Source of the DNA: Pseudomonas viridiflava
Lineage (GTDB): Bacteria; Pseudomonadota; Gammaproteobacteria; Pseudomonadales; Pseudomonadaceae
Length of the DNA stretch: 64,000 bases
Assembly (NCBI RefSeq): GCF_900580675.1
Contig: NZ_UTBG01000154.1
Location: 79,265-143,264 of the forward strand
Direction: 5' to 3'
The notes under the pieces are model-generated. The model did not search any database, was not told where the DNA came from, and saw only the letters and a program-made list of their open reading frames with translations. How positions within the stretch are numbered: position 1 is the first letter of the stretch; every line of letters begins with the position of its first letter. Below, one piece after another: positions 54,441-63,940 of this stretch. The position numbers and the translations under genes were made by a program.

Positions 54441-54450
54441 AACTGTACCT
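54441..54450. promoter_or_regulatory. Shared AACTGTACCT motif, site 1
   Basis: AACTGTACCT followed by ATTTGTAT lies 107 bp upstream of the first DUF1127 gene. An identical ten-base word precedes the second DUF1127 gene. It resembles a regulator half-site; the regulator is not identified. Confidence 0.5.
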
Positions 54451-54501
54451 ATTTGTATGAGAGCCTTCTGTTCGACTGCTTCTAACTCAAATCCCGAAAA
54501 C

Positions 54502-54544
54502 AACAAAGCCCGCCTCCGGTTACCCGGGGCGGGCTTTGTTTTAC
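54502..54544 (-). terminator. Strong terminator after the second DUF1127 gene
   Basis: A perfect 13-bp stem (AACAAAGCCCGCC / GGCGGGCTTTGTT) with an internal CCGG-based loop stands 53 bp beyond the stop. It also separates the two DUF1127 genes. Confidence 0.9.
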
Positions 54545-54596
54545 AAATCTGGGTGCTGGCAGTGGACCCGACAGGTCAGGGCCAGCGAGCGCTAAG

Positions 54597-54809
54597 TTAG
54601 CGCCAGAACGGCTTGCTCAGCTCTTCGTAGCGTTGAGCTTCGCTGATACCGGCGTCAGCCAGCAGGCGTGCATCCAGACGAGCCAGCTGGTGGCGGCTGG
54701 AGATGCGGCGCTGCCACAACATCAGGTTAGCGAGAACGCGCAAAGGCATGGCGGCTTGGTTGTTTACAGCTTTTTCAGAGAACAGATCGGAACTGAGTGT
54801 ACGTTCCAT
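54597..54809 (-). CDS. DUF1127 small protein (copy 2)
   Basis: A 70-residue DUF1127 paralogue with core RRISSRHQLARLDARLLADAGIS and ending YEELSKPFWR, nearly the same C-terminus as the first copy. The N-terminal 25 residues differ. AAGGA lies 8 bp before ATG 54809. Its upstream region has several CTGTAC/GTACAG words, suggesting control by a dedicated regulator. Confidence 0.85.
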   Translation of the reverse strand: MERTLSSDLFSEKAVNNQAAMPLRVLANLMLWQRRISSRHQLARLDARLLADAGISEAQRYEELSKPFWR

Positions 54810-55127
54810 GATGACATCCTTCCGCTTGTGGCGGGATTAGGTAGTGGTTTAACTGATGCCAATGATCCTCCTCCGGCGCAAGACTCTCTAGATACAGTTC
54901 ACCTGTATTGTGAGGGGCCAGTTAACTGTTTAAAGGTGCTGTACTGTACGGAAATGGGGCAACTGTACCTGTCTGCACTTAAGTGGTGCAAAATTGACCA
55001 AATTGCCACAGATAGGGGAATATTTCTGTAGGAAATGACCGGTACAGCAGTACAGTTTTTTCAAGAATGCCGCATCAGAGGGTCGAGCTGATGAAACTGT
55101 ATTTGCATCAGCTCGAATCTGTATCAA
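54810..55127. other. Regulatory region upstream of DUF1127 copy 2
   Basis: A 318-bp AT-rich gap. It contains ATACAGTTCACCTGTATT (54892-54909), CTGTACTGTAC (54939-54949), AACTGTACCT (54961-54970), and GGTACAGcaGTACAGTT (55041-55057). The density of CTGTAC/GTACAG half-sites in both orientations suggests an operator array. No gene is seen. Confidence 0.6.
54961..54970. promoter_or_regulatory. Shared AACTGTACCT motif, site 2
   Basis: Identical to the site at 54441-54450 and followed by GTCTGCAC, 152 bp upstream of the second DUF1127 gene, among other GTACAG words. Confidence 0.5.
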
Positions 55128-56621
55128 TCAGGCCTTGAGCATATGCCCGGTTTCTTCCAGGTTGATGTGCCAGCTCAACGCTTCGCGAAGGATGTGTGGG
55201 GTATGACCGCCGATAGCGCATGCGGATTCGAAGTAGCTGTTCAGCGCGTCGCGGTATGCCGGATGCACGCAATTGTCGATGATCACCCGCGCCCGCTCGC
55301 GTGGTGCCAGGCCGCGCAAGTCTGCCAGGCCCACCTCCGTCACTAGGATGTCGACGTCATGCTCGGTGTGATCCACGTGACTGACCATGGGCACCACACT
55401 GGAAATCGCGCCGCCCTTGGCAATCGACTTGGTGACGAAGATCGCCAGGTGCGCGTTGCGCGCGAAGTCTCCGGAGCCGCCAATCCCGTTCATCATCCGC
55501 GTACCGCAGACGTGAGTGGAGTTGACGTTGCCGTAAATGTCGAACTCCAGCGCGGTATTGATACCAATGATGCCCAGTCGACGCACCACTTCCGGGTGAT
55601 TGGAAATCTCCTGCGGGCGCAGTACCAGCTTGTCTTTATAGTGCTCAAGGTTGCCGAACACATCGGCATTGCGCCGCTCCGACAAAGTGATCGAGCTGCC
55701 CGAGGCGAAGCTGAGCTTGCCAGCGTCGATCAAGTCAAAGGTCGAGTCCTGCAGTACTTCCGAATACATCGTCAGGTCTTCGAACGGCGACTCGATCAAA
55801 CCGCACATCACCGCGTTGGCAATGTTGCCGATTCCGGCCTGCAGCGGGCCGAGCTTGTTGGTCATGCGCCCGGCGTCGACTTCCTGTTTGAGGAAGTTGA
55901 TCAAGTGATTGGCGATGCCCTGGGTGTCGGCGTCAGGCGGGGTCACGGTGGACGCGGAGTCGGCCTGGTTGGTGATCACGATGGCGACGATCTTTTCCGG
56001 CGGGATCGGGATCGCGGTACTGCCGATACGGTCGTCGACTTTTACCAGTGGGATCGGCGTACGAGTCGGTCGATAGGTCGGGATATAGATGTCGTGCAGC
56101 CCTTCCAGGTTGGGGTTGTGCGCCAGGTTGATTTCGACGATCACCTGCTTGGCAAAAATCGCGAAGCTCGCCGAGTTACCTACAGAGGTGGTGGGCACGA
56201 TATGCCCCTGCTCGGTGATCGCTACCGCTTCGATCACGGCAATGTCCGGCAGCTTGAGCTGGTTGTTGCGCAGTTGCTCGACGGTTTCCGACAAATGCTG
56301 GTCGATAAACATCACTTGGCCAGCGTTGATCGCCTTGCGCAGCGTGCTGTCGACCTGGAACGGCATCCGTCGGGACAGCACGCCGGCTTCGGTCAGTTGC
56401 TTGTCCAGGTCATTGCCCAGGCTGGCGCCGGTCATCAGGGTGATTTTCAGCGGGGAAGTCTTGGCGCGTTCGGCCAGGGCGTGGGGGACGGCCTTGGCTT
56501 CACCGGCGCGGGTGAAGCCGCTCATGCCGACGGTCATGCCGTCCTCGATCAGTGCGGCGGCGTCTGCCGCGCTCATGACCTTGTTCAACAACGAAGGCAA
56601 GCGGATACGATCACGGTACAT
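55128..56621 (-). CDS. Acetyl-CoA hydrolase/succinyl-CoA:acetate CoA-transferase family
   Basis: A 497-residue class I CoA transferase. The catalytic Glu is E288 in MYSEVLQD, and the CoA-site loop GIGGSGDFARNAHLA is intact. The C-terminal VDILVTEVGLADLRGLAPRERA is typical of the AarC/ScpC group. It would move CoA between acetyl-CoA and succinate (or hydrolyse acetyl-CoA), acting in acetate metabolism. Family members with propionyl-CoA activity cannot be excluded. Confidence 0.9.
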   Translation of the reverse strand: MYRDRIRLPSLLNKVMSAADAAALIEDGMTVGMSGFTRAGEAKAVPHALAERAKTSPLKITLMTGASLGNDLDKQLTEAGVLSRRMPFQVDSTLRKAINAGQVMFIDQHLSETVEQLRNNQLKLPDIAVIEAVAITEQGHIVPTTSVGNSASFAIFAKQVIVEINLAHNPNLEGLHDIYIPTYRPTRTPIPLVKVDDRIGSTAIPIPPEKIVAIVITNQADSASTVTPPDADTQGIANHLINFLKQEVDAGRMTNKLGPLQAGIGNIANAVMCGLIESPFEDLTMYSEVLQDSTFDLIDAGKLSFASGSSITLSERRNADVFGNLEHYKDKLVLRPQEISNHPEVVRRLGIIGINTALEFDIYGNVNSTHVCGTRMMNGIGGSGDFARNAHLAIFVTKSIAKGGAISSVVPMVSHVDHTEHDVDILVTEVGLADLRGLAPRERARVIIDNCVHPAYRDALNSYFESACAIGGHTPHILREALSWHINLEETGHMLKA

Positions 56622-56745
56622 GAATGGTTATCTCAGGCTACGGAAGCAAGGTGGGCAGTGTAGTGATTTCAAAAAGTTTCGGCCCGCTACCATGGTCGAA
56701 TGCCAGGCAGCGATTTAGAGCCTTTGGTCGGGTTTCATGCAGCAA

Positions 56746-56778
56746 TAAAAAACCCCAGCCTACGTGAGGCCAGGGTTT
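56746..56778 (-). terminator. Intrinsic terminator of the pnt operon
   Basis: AAACCCCAGCCT and AGGCCAGGGTTT pair with two mismatches; on the minus strand a run of six T follows. It lies about 23 bp after the pntB stop. Confidence 0.8.
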
Positions 56779-56800
56779 CGGGTATTGCGCTGGCGCAGTG

Positions 56801-58237
56801 TTATTCGACGGCTTTGACCATGTCTTCGATGACCTTTTTCGCGTCACCAAAGACCATCATGGTCTTGTCGAGATAGAACAGTTCGTTATCCAGACCGGCA
56901 TAACCACTGGCCATCGAGCGCTTGTTGACGATGATGGTCTTGGCCTTGAAGGCTTCCAGAATCGGCATGCCGGCGATCGGCGAGTTCGGGTCGTTCTTGG
57001 CGGCCGGGTTGACCACGTCGTTCGCGCCCAGCACCAGTACCACATCGGCCTGGCCGAATTCGGAGTTGATGTCTTCCATTTCGAACACCTGGTCGTAAGG
57101 CACTTCGGCCTCGGCGAGCAGCACGTTCATATGGCCGGGCATGCGGCCCGCCACCGGGTGGATCGCGTACTTCACGGTCACGCCACGGTGGGTCAGCTTC
57201 TCGGTCAGTTCCTTCAGCGCGTGTTGCGCCCGTGCCACGGCCAAGCCATAGCCCGGCACGATGATCACGGTGTCGGCGTTGGTCAGCAGGAAGGTCGCGT
57301 CGTCGGCCGAACCGGACTTTACCGGGCGGGCCTCTTTAGAGCCTGCCGCCGCAGCAGCGTCCGGTGTATTGCCGAAACCACCGAGCAGTACATTAAAGAA
57401 GGAACGGTTCATCGCCTTGCACATGATGTACGACAGGATCGCGCCGCTGGAACCCACCAGGGAGCCGGCGATGATCAGCATCGAGTTGTTCAGCGAGAAG
57501 CCGATCCCCGCCGCAGCCCAGCCGGAGTAGCTGTTGAGCATCGACACCACCACCGGCATATCGGCGCCGCCGATCGGGATGATGATCAGCACACCGAGCA
57601 CAAATGCCAGGGCCAGCATCAAGGCGAAGGCTGTCAGGTTGCCGGTAAACATGAAGGCCAGGCCAAGGCCCAGTGTCAGCAGGCCGAGCACCAGGTTCAG
57701 CTTGTGTTGGCCGCCGAACTGTACCGGTGCGCCCTGGAACAGGCGGAACTTGTACTTGCCCGACAGCTTGCCGAACGCGATCACCGAACCGGAGAAAGTA
57801 ATCGCACCAATGGCGGCACCGAGGAACAGCTCCAGGCGGTTACCGGCCGGGATCGAATCGCCCAGATGTTTGACGATACCCAGAGACTGCGGTTCGACCA
57901 CCGCGGCAATCGCGATAAACACCGCGGCCAGGCCGATCATGCTGTGCATGAACGCCACCAGCTCGGGCATCTTGGTCATTTCCACGCGCTTGGCCATGAT
58001 CGAACCGGCGGTGCCGCCGACCAGCAGGCCGACGATCACGTAGCCGATGCCGGCAGTGGCCAGTTCCGCGCCAAGCTTATAGATCAGGCCCACGGTAGTG
58101 AGTACCGCCAGCGCCATGCCGAGCATGCCGAACAGGTTGCCGCGCCGGGAGGTGGTGGGGTGTGACAGGCCTTTGAGGGCCTGGATAAAGCAGATCGACG
58201 CGATCAAGTAGAGCGTCGTGACCAGATTCATGCTCAT
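56801..58237 (-). CDS. pntB: NAD(P) transhydrogenase subunit beta
   Basis: A 478-residue subunit. About eight membrane helices (1-260) form the proton channel with PntAB, and the C-terminal NADP-binding domain III (about 300-478) carries VIIVPGYGLAVARAQH, HPVAGRMPGHMNVLLAEA and the late KRSMASGYAGLDNELF. The enzyme uses the proton gradient to make NADPH from NADH. It overlaps the upstream pntAB stop by one base. Confidence 0.96.
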   Translation of the reverse strand: MSMNLVTTLYLIASICFIQALKGLSHPTTSRRGNLFGMLGMALAVLTTVGLIYKLGAELATAGIGYVIVGLLVGGTAGSIMAKRVEMTKMPELVAFMHSMIGLAAVFIAIAAVVEPQSLGIVKHLGDSIPAGNRLELFLGAAIGAITFSGSVIAFGKLSGKYKFRLFQGAPVQFGGQHKLNLVLGLLTLGLGLAFMFTGNLTAFALMLALAFVLGVLIIIPIGGADMPVVVSMLNSYSGWAAAGIGFSLNNSMLIIAGSLVGSSGAILSYIMCKAMNRSFFNVLLGGFGNTPDAAAAAGSKEARPVKSGSADDATFLLTNADTVIIVPGYGLAVARAQHALKELTEKLTHRGVTVKYAIHPVAGRMPGHMNVLLAEAEVPYDQVFEMEDINSEFGQADVVLVLGANDVVNPAAKNDPNSPIAGMPILEAFKAKTIIVNKRSMASGYAGLDNELFYLDKTMMVFGDAKKVIEDMVKAVE

Positions 58238-58557
58238 TACTTCGGCGCCTCTTCTTTTACTTTCGGGGCTTTCTTCTTGAACATCTCAAGCATCCTGCGC
58301 GTTACCAGAAAACCGCCGAACACGTTGACCGCTGCGAGCGCCACGGCAAGCGTGCCCATGGTTTTGCCCAGAGGTGTCACGGTGAGGGCCGCGGCCAGCA
58401 TGGCGCCGACGATCACAATCGCCGAGATCGCGTTGGTCACCGCCATCAATGGGGTGTGCAGCGCAGGCGTTACGTTCCAGACCACGTGGTAACCGACATA
58501 AATCGCCAGCACAAAGATGATCAGGTTGTAGATACCGGGGGAGATAAGCTCTTCCAT
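58237..58557 (-). CDS. pntAB: NAD(P) transhydrogenase subunit alpha part 2
   Basis: A 106-residue membrane subunit with about three or four helices ([38 protein letters not shown]). It corresponds to the C-terminal membrane part of the single E. coli PntA, which is split in pseudomonads. It follows pntAA by 15 bp. Confidence 0.94.
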   Translation of the reverse strand: MEELISPGIYNLIIFVLAIYVGYHVVWNVTPALHTPLMAVTNAISAIVIVGAMLAAALTVTPLGKTMGTLAVALAAVNVFGGFLVTRRMLEMFKKKAPKVKEEAPK

Positions 58558-58572
58558 CGTCTGAATCCTTGC

Positions 58573-59694
58573 TTAGGCGTTTTTGCGGATGACTTGGCCG
58601 TCGCGGCACATCAGGCACGCGGCGACGATGTCGTCTTCGAGGTTGATCTCAAACTGCCCTTCCTTGTTGAAGACCAGCTTGAGGAAGTCCAGCAGGTTGC
58701 GCGCGTACAACGCCGAGGCGTCGGCGGCCACCGCGCCGGCCAGGTTGGTCGGGCCGCAAATGATCACGCCGTTTTCCACTACCACTTGGTCGGCGACAGT
58801 CAGCGGGCAGTTGCCGCCTTGGGCCGCTGCGAGGTCGATGACCACCGAGCCGGGCTTCATCTGCGCGACGGTTTCGGCGCTGAGCAAGGTGGGCGCCTTA
58901 CGGCCAGGGATCAGTGCAGTGGTGATGACGATATCGGCCTGCTTGGCGCGCTCGTGCACGGCCAGGGCCTGGCGCTGCATCCAACTGGTCGGCATCGGAC
59001 GTGCGTAACCGCCGACGCCGACCGCGCATTCGCGCTCCTCATCAGTTTCGTAAGGCACGTCGACGAACTTGGCGCCGAGGGATTCGATCTGCTCTTTCAC
59101 GGCCGGGCGTACGTCAGATGCTTCGATCACTGCACCCAGGCGTTTCGCCGTGGCGATGGCCTGCAAGCCCGCGACACCGGCGCCGAGGATCAGCACACGC
59201 GCCGCCTTCACGGTGCCTGCGGCGGTCATCAGCATTGGCATGAAGCGCGGGTAGTGATGGGCGGCGAGTAGTACGGCTTTGTAACCGGCGATGTTGGCCT
59301 GGGACGACAACACATCCAGGCTCTGCGCCCGTGAGGTGCGCGGCGCGGCCTCAAGCGCAAAGGCGGTGATGCCCTGCTCGGCCAGCCTGGCAATGGTTTC
59401 GTTGTTGAACGGATTGAGCATGCCCACCAATACGGTGCCGCTTTTGATCAGCGCCAGTTCGCTGTCGCTGGGGGCAACCACCTTGAGGATCAGCTCGGCG
59501 CCAAATGCATCACCGGCGCTGCCAATGGTGGCGCCTGCCGCTTCATAGGCACTGTCGACGACGCTGGCAGTGAGGCCGGCTCCGCTTTGTACAGTGACCT
59601 TATGGCCCTGGCCGATCAGCTTCTTGATGGTTTCCGGGGTGGCAGCCACCCGCGTTTCACCGGTCTGGGTTTCGAGAGGAACACCAATGTGCAC
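58573..59694 (-). CDS. pntAA: NAD(P) transhydrogenase subunit alpha part 1
   Basis: A 373-residue soluble NAD(H)-binding subunit, related to alanine dehydrogenase. It has VHIGVPLETQTGETRVAATP at the N-terminus and the NAD-binding RVLILGAGVAGLQAIATAKRLG. A GTG start at 59694 with AGGAG upstream is chosen; it gives the usual family length, whereas the frame open to 59766 adds an atypical basic extension. It heads the pntAA-pntAB-pntB operon. Confidence 0.94.
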   Translation of the reverse strand: MHIGVPLETQTGETRVAATPETIKKLIGQGHKVTVQSGAGLTASVVDSAYEAAGATIGSAGDAFGAELILKVVAPSDSELALIKSGTVLVGMLNPFNNETIARLAEQGITAFALEAAPRTSRAQSLDVLSSQANIAGYKAVLLAAHHYPRFMPMLMTAAGTVKAARVLILGAGVAGLQAIATAKRLGAVIEASDVRPAVKEQIESLGAKFVDVPYETDEERECAVGVGGYARPMPTSWMQRQALAVHERAKQADIVITTALIPGRKAPTLLSAETVAQMKPGSVVIDLAAAQGGNCPLTVADQVVVENGVIICGPTNLAGAVAADASALYARNLLDFLKLVFNKEGQFEINLEDDIVAACLMCRDGQVIRKNA

Positions 59695-60146
59695 GTCAAA
59701 TCTCCTGCATGATCTTTTTGCTTTTGATCTTTTTGTAAAAAGGCCAGTGCACCGTGAGTGGCGCATCTGGGGCGGCCGATCAGCACGATCCCGCCGAAAT
59801 GACAGCGGGGCGCGGCATTTTGCAGGCGAACTTTACGGCCATCAAGGGATTATGACGGGTGACGAAAAATTAACTACAAGTCACCCTGTGACTGATTGTC
59901 GCAATATCCTCGAATAACCTCTTTAAATACAGGTGTTTAAAGGGCTGTAGACGTTTAAAGACCTTTTCGACATTGCTGGTATGAATTGTCGTGTATTGAT
60001 CGATGAATGACGCTCCAGGCCATGAAGATCATGGCTTTGAGCCTTATTTTTGGGGAATAAGTACAGTCTGCTTAAAAGCGACATATACGTATATCTGTAG
60101 GCTTTATATTAATTTGACTACAAGGTCAATAAAATGTCTTTGGCCT
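59695..60146. other. AT-rich intergenic region between pnt and gcdR
   Basis: A 452-bp gap clearly lower in GC than its surroundings. It holds the pnt promoter on the left (not resolved), a hairpin GCCATGA/TCATGGC (60019-60035), a perfect 12-bp palindrome ATATACGTATAT (60083-60094) and an inverted repeat TTGAC/GTCAA (60114-60129) just past the gcdR stop. No gene with a ribosome site is seen. Confidence 0.6.
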
Positions 60147-61046
60147 TTAAACAGTGGGGTTGTAGCGCTGCGATTGGTCGACCAGCCAGTCTCTAAATGC
60201 GCGCAATGATGCAGATTCGACTTTCCTCTCCGGAATCATCAGGTAATAAGCCTTTGAGCTGTGCAGTGCTTCAGGGCTTGCGATCACCAAGTGCCTATCC
60301 TCCAGCTCGCGCTGGATTAGAAACGGCGGGATCAGCGCAATCCCCATGTCGTGCATGGCCGCCTGCGACAACATTGAGAATAGCTCGTAACGCGGGCCTG
60401 TCATGTCTCGGGGTATGTTCAGCTGTTGGGCGTTGAACCACTGGCGCCAGGCATAAGGTCGGGTGGTCTGCTGCAGCAGGGGGAGTTCCGCGATCTCCTG
60501 GGGACTGAACTGCGTGCGATTGCCCAACAGACGTGGGCTGCACACCGGGACGGGGTTTTCGCCCATCAGCCTGTGGGACTCGGTGCCGGACCAGTCGGCA
60601 TCGCCGAAGTAGATCGCTGCGTCGAATTCGGTGTCGGCGAACAGAAAAGGCCGTGTCCGGTTGGTGAGGTTCACCGTGACTTCCGGGTGCTGGTGCTGGA
60701 AATCCTTGAGGCGCGGTATCAGCCACTGCGTGCCAAACGTCGGCACCACGGCCAGCTCGATCACGTTTGTACCCTGCTGCCCCATTACGGACAGGGTGTC
60801 GCGTTCCACCGCGTCCAGTTGTGTGGCCACGCGTCGGCTATAGGACAGCCCGGCCTCGGTCAGCTTGACCCCGCGCCGTGAGCGCCGAAACAGCTCGACA
60901 CTCAAAAACTCCTCAAGGCTGGCGATCTGTCGGCAGATGGCGCCTTGAGTAATGGAAAGCTCCTGCGCCGCCTTGGTAAAGCTCTCGTGACGGGCGGCGG
61001 CCTCAAAACTGACCAGGGCGGTGGTGCTGGGGATTTTCCTGCGCAT
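60147..61046 (-). CDS. gcdR: LysR-family regulator of glutarate catabolism
   Basis: A 299-residue LysR-type regulator. The N-terminal winged helix has ALVSFEAAARHESFTKAAQELSITQGAICRQI (in outline), and the effector domain follows (VVPTFGTQWLIPRLKDF). It is divergent from gcdH, and an orthologue at the same position in P. aeruginosa (PA0448) flanks gcdH; it probably activates glutaryl-CoA genes with glutarate as inducer. The start may be ATG 61046 or GTG 61061. Confidence 0.88.
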   Translation of the reverse strand: MRRKIPSTTALVSFEAAARHESFTKAAQELSITQGAICRQIASLEEFLSVELFRRSRRGVKLTEAGLSYSRRVATQLDAVERDTLSVMGQQGTNVIELAVVPTFGTQWLIPRLKDFQHQHPEVTVNLTNRTRPFLFADTEFDAAIYFGDADWSGTESHRLMGENPVPVCSPRLLGNRTQFSPQEIAELPLLQQTTRPYAWRQWFNAQQLNIPRDMTGPRYELFSMLSQAAMHDMGIALIPPFLIQRELEDRHLVIASPEALHSSKAYYLMIPERKVESASLRAFRDWLVDQSQRYNPTV

Positions 61047-61202
61047 GTACCGTGTGCTCACTGATAAAGCGCGTCTGCGCCCTTCTGAATCGTTTCGAAG
61101 TGAGAAATTAGCACAACCCTATGCGGAAACGTCGTTTGCCCTCTACGGTTACCGGGCCTAGGCTGCATGCACGACTTCTGCTTTCTGAACGAGGACTTAT
61201 TC

Positions 61203-62384
61203 ATGGCTGGCAAGGCAAGCTTCAACTGGATTGATCCACTGTTGCTGGATCAACAGCTCACCGAAGAAGAGCGCATGGTGCGCGACAGTGCTGAGCAATT
61301 CGCCCAGGACAAGTTGGCGCCGCGTGTACTCGAAGCCTTCCGGCATGAAAAGACCGACCCCGCGATCTTCCGCGAGATGGGCGAAACCGGCTTGTTGGGC
61401 GCGATGATCCCCGAGCAGTACGGCGGCAGCGGCCTGAACTATGTGAGCTACGGGTTGATTGCGCGTGAGGTGGAGCGCGTCGATTCCGGCTACCGCTCGA
61501 TGATGAGTGTGCAATCTTCACTGGTCATGGTGCCGATCAATGAGTTCGGCACCGAGGCGCAAAAGCAGAAGTACCTGCCGAAGCTGGCTTCTGGCGAATG
61601 GATCGGCTGCTTTGGTCTGACAGAACCCAATCACGGTTCTGACCCGGGCGCGATGATTACTCGTGCACGCAAGGTGGATGGCGGCTATAGCCTGACCGGC
61701 GCCAAGATGTGGATCACCAATAGCCCGATCGCCGATGTGTTTGTGGTGTGGGGCAAGGACGATGCCGGCGACATCCGTGGTTTTGTCTTGGAGAAAGGCT
61801 GGAAAGGCCTGAGCGCTCCGACGATTCACGGCAAGGTCGGGCTGCGGGCTTCCATTACCGGCGAGATCGTCATGGATAACGTGTTTGTGCCGGAAGAGAA
61901 TATCTTCCCGGACGTGCGCGGCTTGAAGGGGCCTTTCACGTGCCTTAACTCGGCGCGCTATGGCATCTCCTGGGGGGCGCTGGGCGCCGCTGAGTTTTGC
62001 TGGCATACCGCGCGCCAATACACCCTCGACCGTCAGCAGTTCGGTCGCCCGTTGGCGGCTACCCAGTTGATCCAGAAGAAACTCGCCGACATGCAGACCG
62101 AAATCACCCTGGCCCTGCAAGGCTGCCTGCGTCTGGGGCGGATGAAGGATGAGGGCACGGCGGCGGTGGAAATCACCTCGATCATGAAGCGTAACTCGTG
62201 CGGCAAGTCCCTGGACATCGCCCGCATGGCGCGGGACATGTTGGGAGGCAACGGTATCTCCGATGAGTTCGGTGTGGCGCGTCACCTGGTCAACCTGGAA
62301 GTGGTGAATACCTATGAGGGGACCCATGACGTGCATGCCTTGATTCTCGGGCGTGCGCAAACCGGTCTCCAGGCCTTCTATTAA
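61203..62384 (+). CDS. gcdH: Glutaryl-CoA dehydrogenase
   Basis: A 393-residue FAD enzyme of the acyl-CoA dehydrogenase family that oxidises and decarboxylates glutaryl-CoA to crotonyl-CoA in lysine and glutarate degradation. The catalytic Glu is about E372 in TYEGTHDVH. The FAD/substrate motifs [14 protein letters not shown] and [16 protein letters not shown] are intact. GAGGA precedes ATG 61203; the frame is open further to 61167, but that start has no ribosome site. Confidence 0.96.
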   Translation: MAGKASFNWIDPLLLDQQLTEEERMVRDSAEQFAQDKLAPRVLEAFRHEKTDPAIFREMGETGLLGAMIPEQYGGSGLNYVSYGLIAREVERVDSGYRSMMSVQSSLVMVPINEFGTEAQKQKYLPKLASGEWIGCFGLTEPNHGSDPGAMITRARKVDGGYSLTGAKMWITNSPIADVFVVWGKDDAGDIRGFVLEKGWKGLSAPTIHGKVGLRASITGEIVMDNVFVPEENIFPDVRGLKGPFTCLNSARYGISWGALGAAEFCWHTARQYTLDRQQFGRPLAATQLIQKKLADMQTEITLALQGCLRLGRMKDEGTAAVEITSIMKRNSCGKSLDIARMARDMLGGNGISDEFGVARHLVNLEVVNTYEGTHDVHALILGRAQTGLQAFY

Positions 62385-62396
62385 TAGGAGTACGGC

Positions 62397-63617
62397 ATGG
62401 GCGCGCTTTCACATCTGCGGGTACTGGATTTATCGCGAGTGCTGGCGGGCCCATGGGCCGGGCAGATCCTTGCGGACCTGGGGGCTGAGGTGATCAAGGT
62501 CGAGCGGCCGGGCAATGGCGACGACACGCGCGCCTGGGGTCCGCCCTTCCTTAAGGATGCTTACGGCGAGAACACCAGTGAGGCGGCGTATTACCTGTCG
62601 GCCAATCGCAACAAGGAGTCGGTGACCATCGACTTCACGGGGCCGGAGGGGCAGAAGCTGGTGCGTGACCTGGCTGCCAAGTCGGACATCTTGATCGAGA
62701 ACTTCAAGGTGGGCGGTCTGGCCGCGTATGGGCTGGACTACGCGTCGCTGAAAGAGATTAATCCGGAGCTGATCTATTGCTCGATCACAGGGTTTGGTCA
62801 GACGGGCCCTTATGCGTCTCGGGCGGGTTATGACTTCATGATTCAAGGCCTGGGTGGGCTCATGAGCCTGACCGGGCGGCCTGAGGGCGATGAAGGTGCT
62901 GGTCCGGTCAAGGTCGGTGTGGCATTGACTGACATTCTCACGGGCCTTTACTCGACCGTGGCGATCCTGGCGGCGCTGGCCCATCGGGACCATGACGGCG
63001 GCGGGCAGCATATCGATATGGCGTTGCTGGATGTGCAGGTGGCTTGTCTGGCTAACCAGGCGATGAATTACCTGACCACAGGGGTATCACCCAAGCGCCT
63101 CGGTAATGCTCACCCGAATATCGTGCCCTATCAGGATTTTCCTACGGCTGATGGCGACTTCATCCTGACGGTGGGCAATGACGGGCAGTTTCGTAAATTC
63201 GCCGAAGTGGCTGGGCAGCCACAGTGGGCGGATGATTCGCGCTTCTCTACTAATAAGGCGCGGGTAGCCAACCGTGCTGAGCTGATTCCGTTGATTCGTC
63301 AGGCTACGGTCTTCAGGACAACGGCTGAATGGGTAGCTGCGTTGGAGCGGGTTGGCGTGCCATGTGGGCCGATCAATGATCTGGCGCAGGTGTTTGCCGA
63401 TCCCCAGGTTAAAGCGCGCGGGTTGGCGATGGAGTTGCCACATGCGTTGGCGGGGATGGTGCCTCAGGTAGCCAGCCCGATACGTTTGTCCAAGACGCCT
63501 GTGGAGTACCGCAGTGCGCCTCCTCTGTTAGGAGAGCATACGGCTCAGGTGCTGAAGAATGTATTGGGATTGGAGTCTGCGAATGTAGCGGCTTTAAGGG
63601 CGGCGGGCGTTATCTGA
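62397..63617 (+). CDS. gcdG: CaiB/BaiF family CoA-transferase, glutarate-specific
   Basis: A 406-residue class III CoA transferase that activates glutarate to glutaryl-CoA, probably from succinyl-CoA. It has the N-terminal RVLDLSRVLAGPWAGQILADLGAEVIKVE (in outline) and the catalytic Asp D179 in GVALTDILTGLYS. It starts 12 bp after gcdH, so the two genes form an operon. AGGAG precedes the ATG. Confidence 0.92.
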   Translation: MGALSHLRVLDLSRVLAGPWAGQILADLGAEVIKVERPGNGDDTRAWGPPFLKDAYGENTSEAAYYLSANRNKESVTIDFTGPEGQKLVRDLAAKSDILIENFKVGGLAAYGLDYASLKEINPELIYCSITGFGQTGPYASRAGYDFMIQGLGGLMSLTGRPEGDEGAGPVKVGVALTDILTGLYSTVAILAALAHRDHDGGGQHIDMALLDVQVACLANQAMNYLTTGVSPKRLGNAHPNIVPYQDFPTADGDFILTVGNDGQFRKFAEVAGQPQWADDSRFSTNKARVANRAELIPLIRQATVFRTTAEWVAALERVGVPCGPINDLAQVFADPQVKARGLAMELPHALAGMVPQVASPIRLSKTPVEYRSAPPLLGEHTAQVLKNVLGLESANVAALRAAGVI

Positions 63618-63709
63618 ACCGTTTCTTCTATATAGAGGGATTCAGGGGGGCTGTTTTTGGTGGTTTTTTAATCAATCCTAAGTAATTGATAGAAAAGCAG
63701 AATTAAGGC

Positions 63710-63737
63710 TTGACGGCAGATTCTGGAAGTCTATAAT
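63710..63737 (+). promoter_or_regulatory. Strong sigma70 promoter P1 (rrn-like)
   Basis: TTGACG (63710-63715), 16-bp spacer, TATAAT (63732-63737), followed by the discriminator TCGCCCC. An AT-rich stretch resembling an UP element lies upstream (63665-63705). Confidence 0.8.
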
Positions 63738-63912
63738 TCGCCCCACTTCCGGCGCAGTCGAAACGGAAAACTCCTTGGTAAACAAAGAGTTATACGAGAT
63801 TCGACAGCGAGTTGCTTCAGTTCATCGAAGCCCAGAAGGAGTTGGTAGAGCGGTGTAGTTTGGCTCTATTAACGTTTCGATCTTCTCGGTCGAAAGCGGA
63901 TAAAAAGAGGTG

Positions 63913-63940
63913 TTGACAGCAGCGTGTAACGCTGTAGAAT
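63913..63940 (+). promoter_or_regulatory. Strong sigma70 promoter P2 (rrn-like)
   Basis: TTGACA (63913-63918), 16-bp spacer, TAGAAT (63935-63940), followed by a GC-rich discriminator TCGCCTCCCGC. It shares spacer length and AATTCGCC with P1, as in tandem rrn promoters subject to stringent control. Confidence 0.8.
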
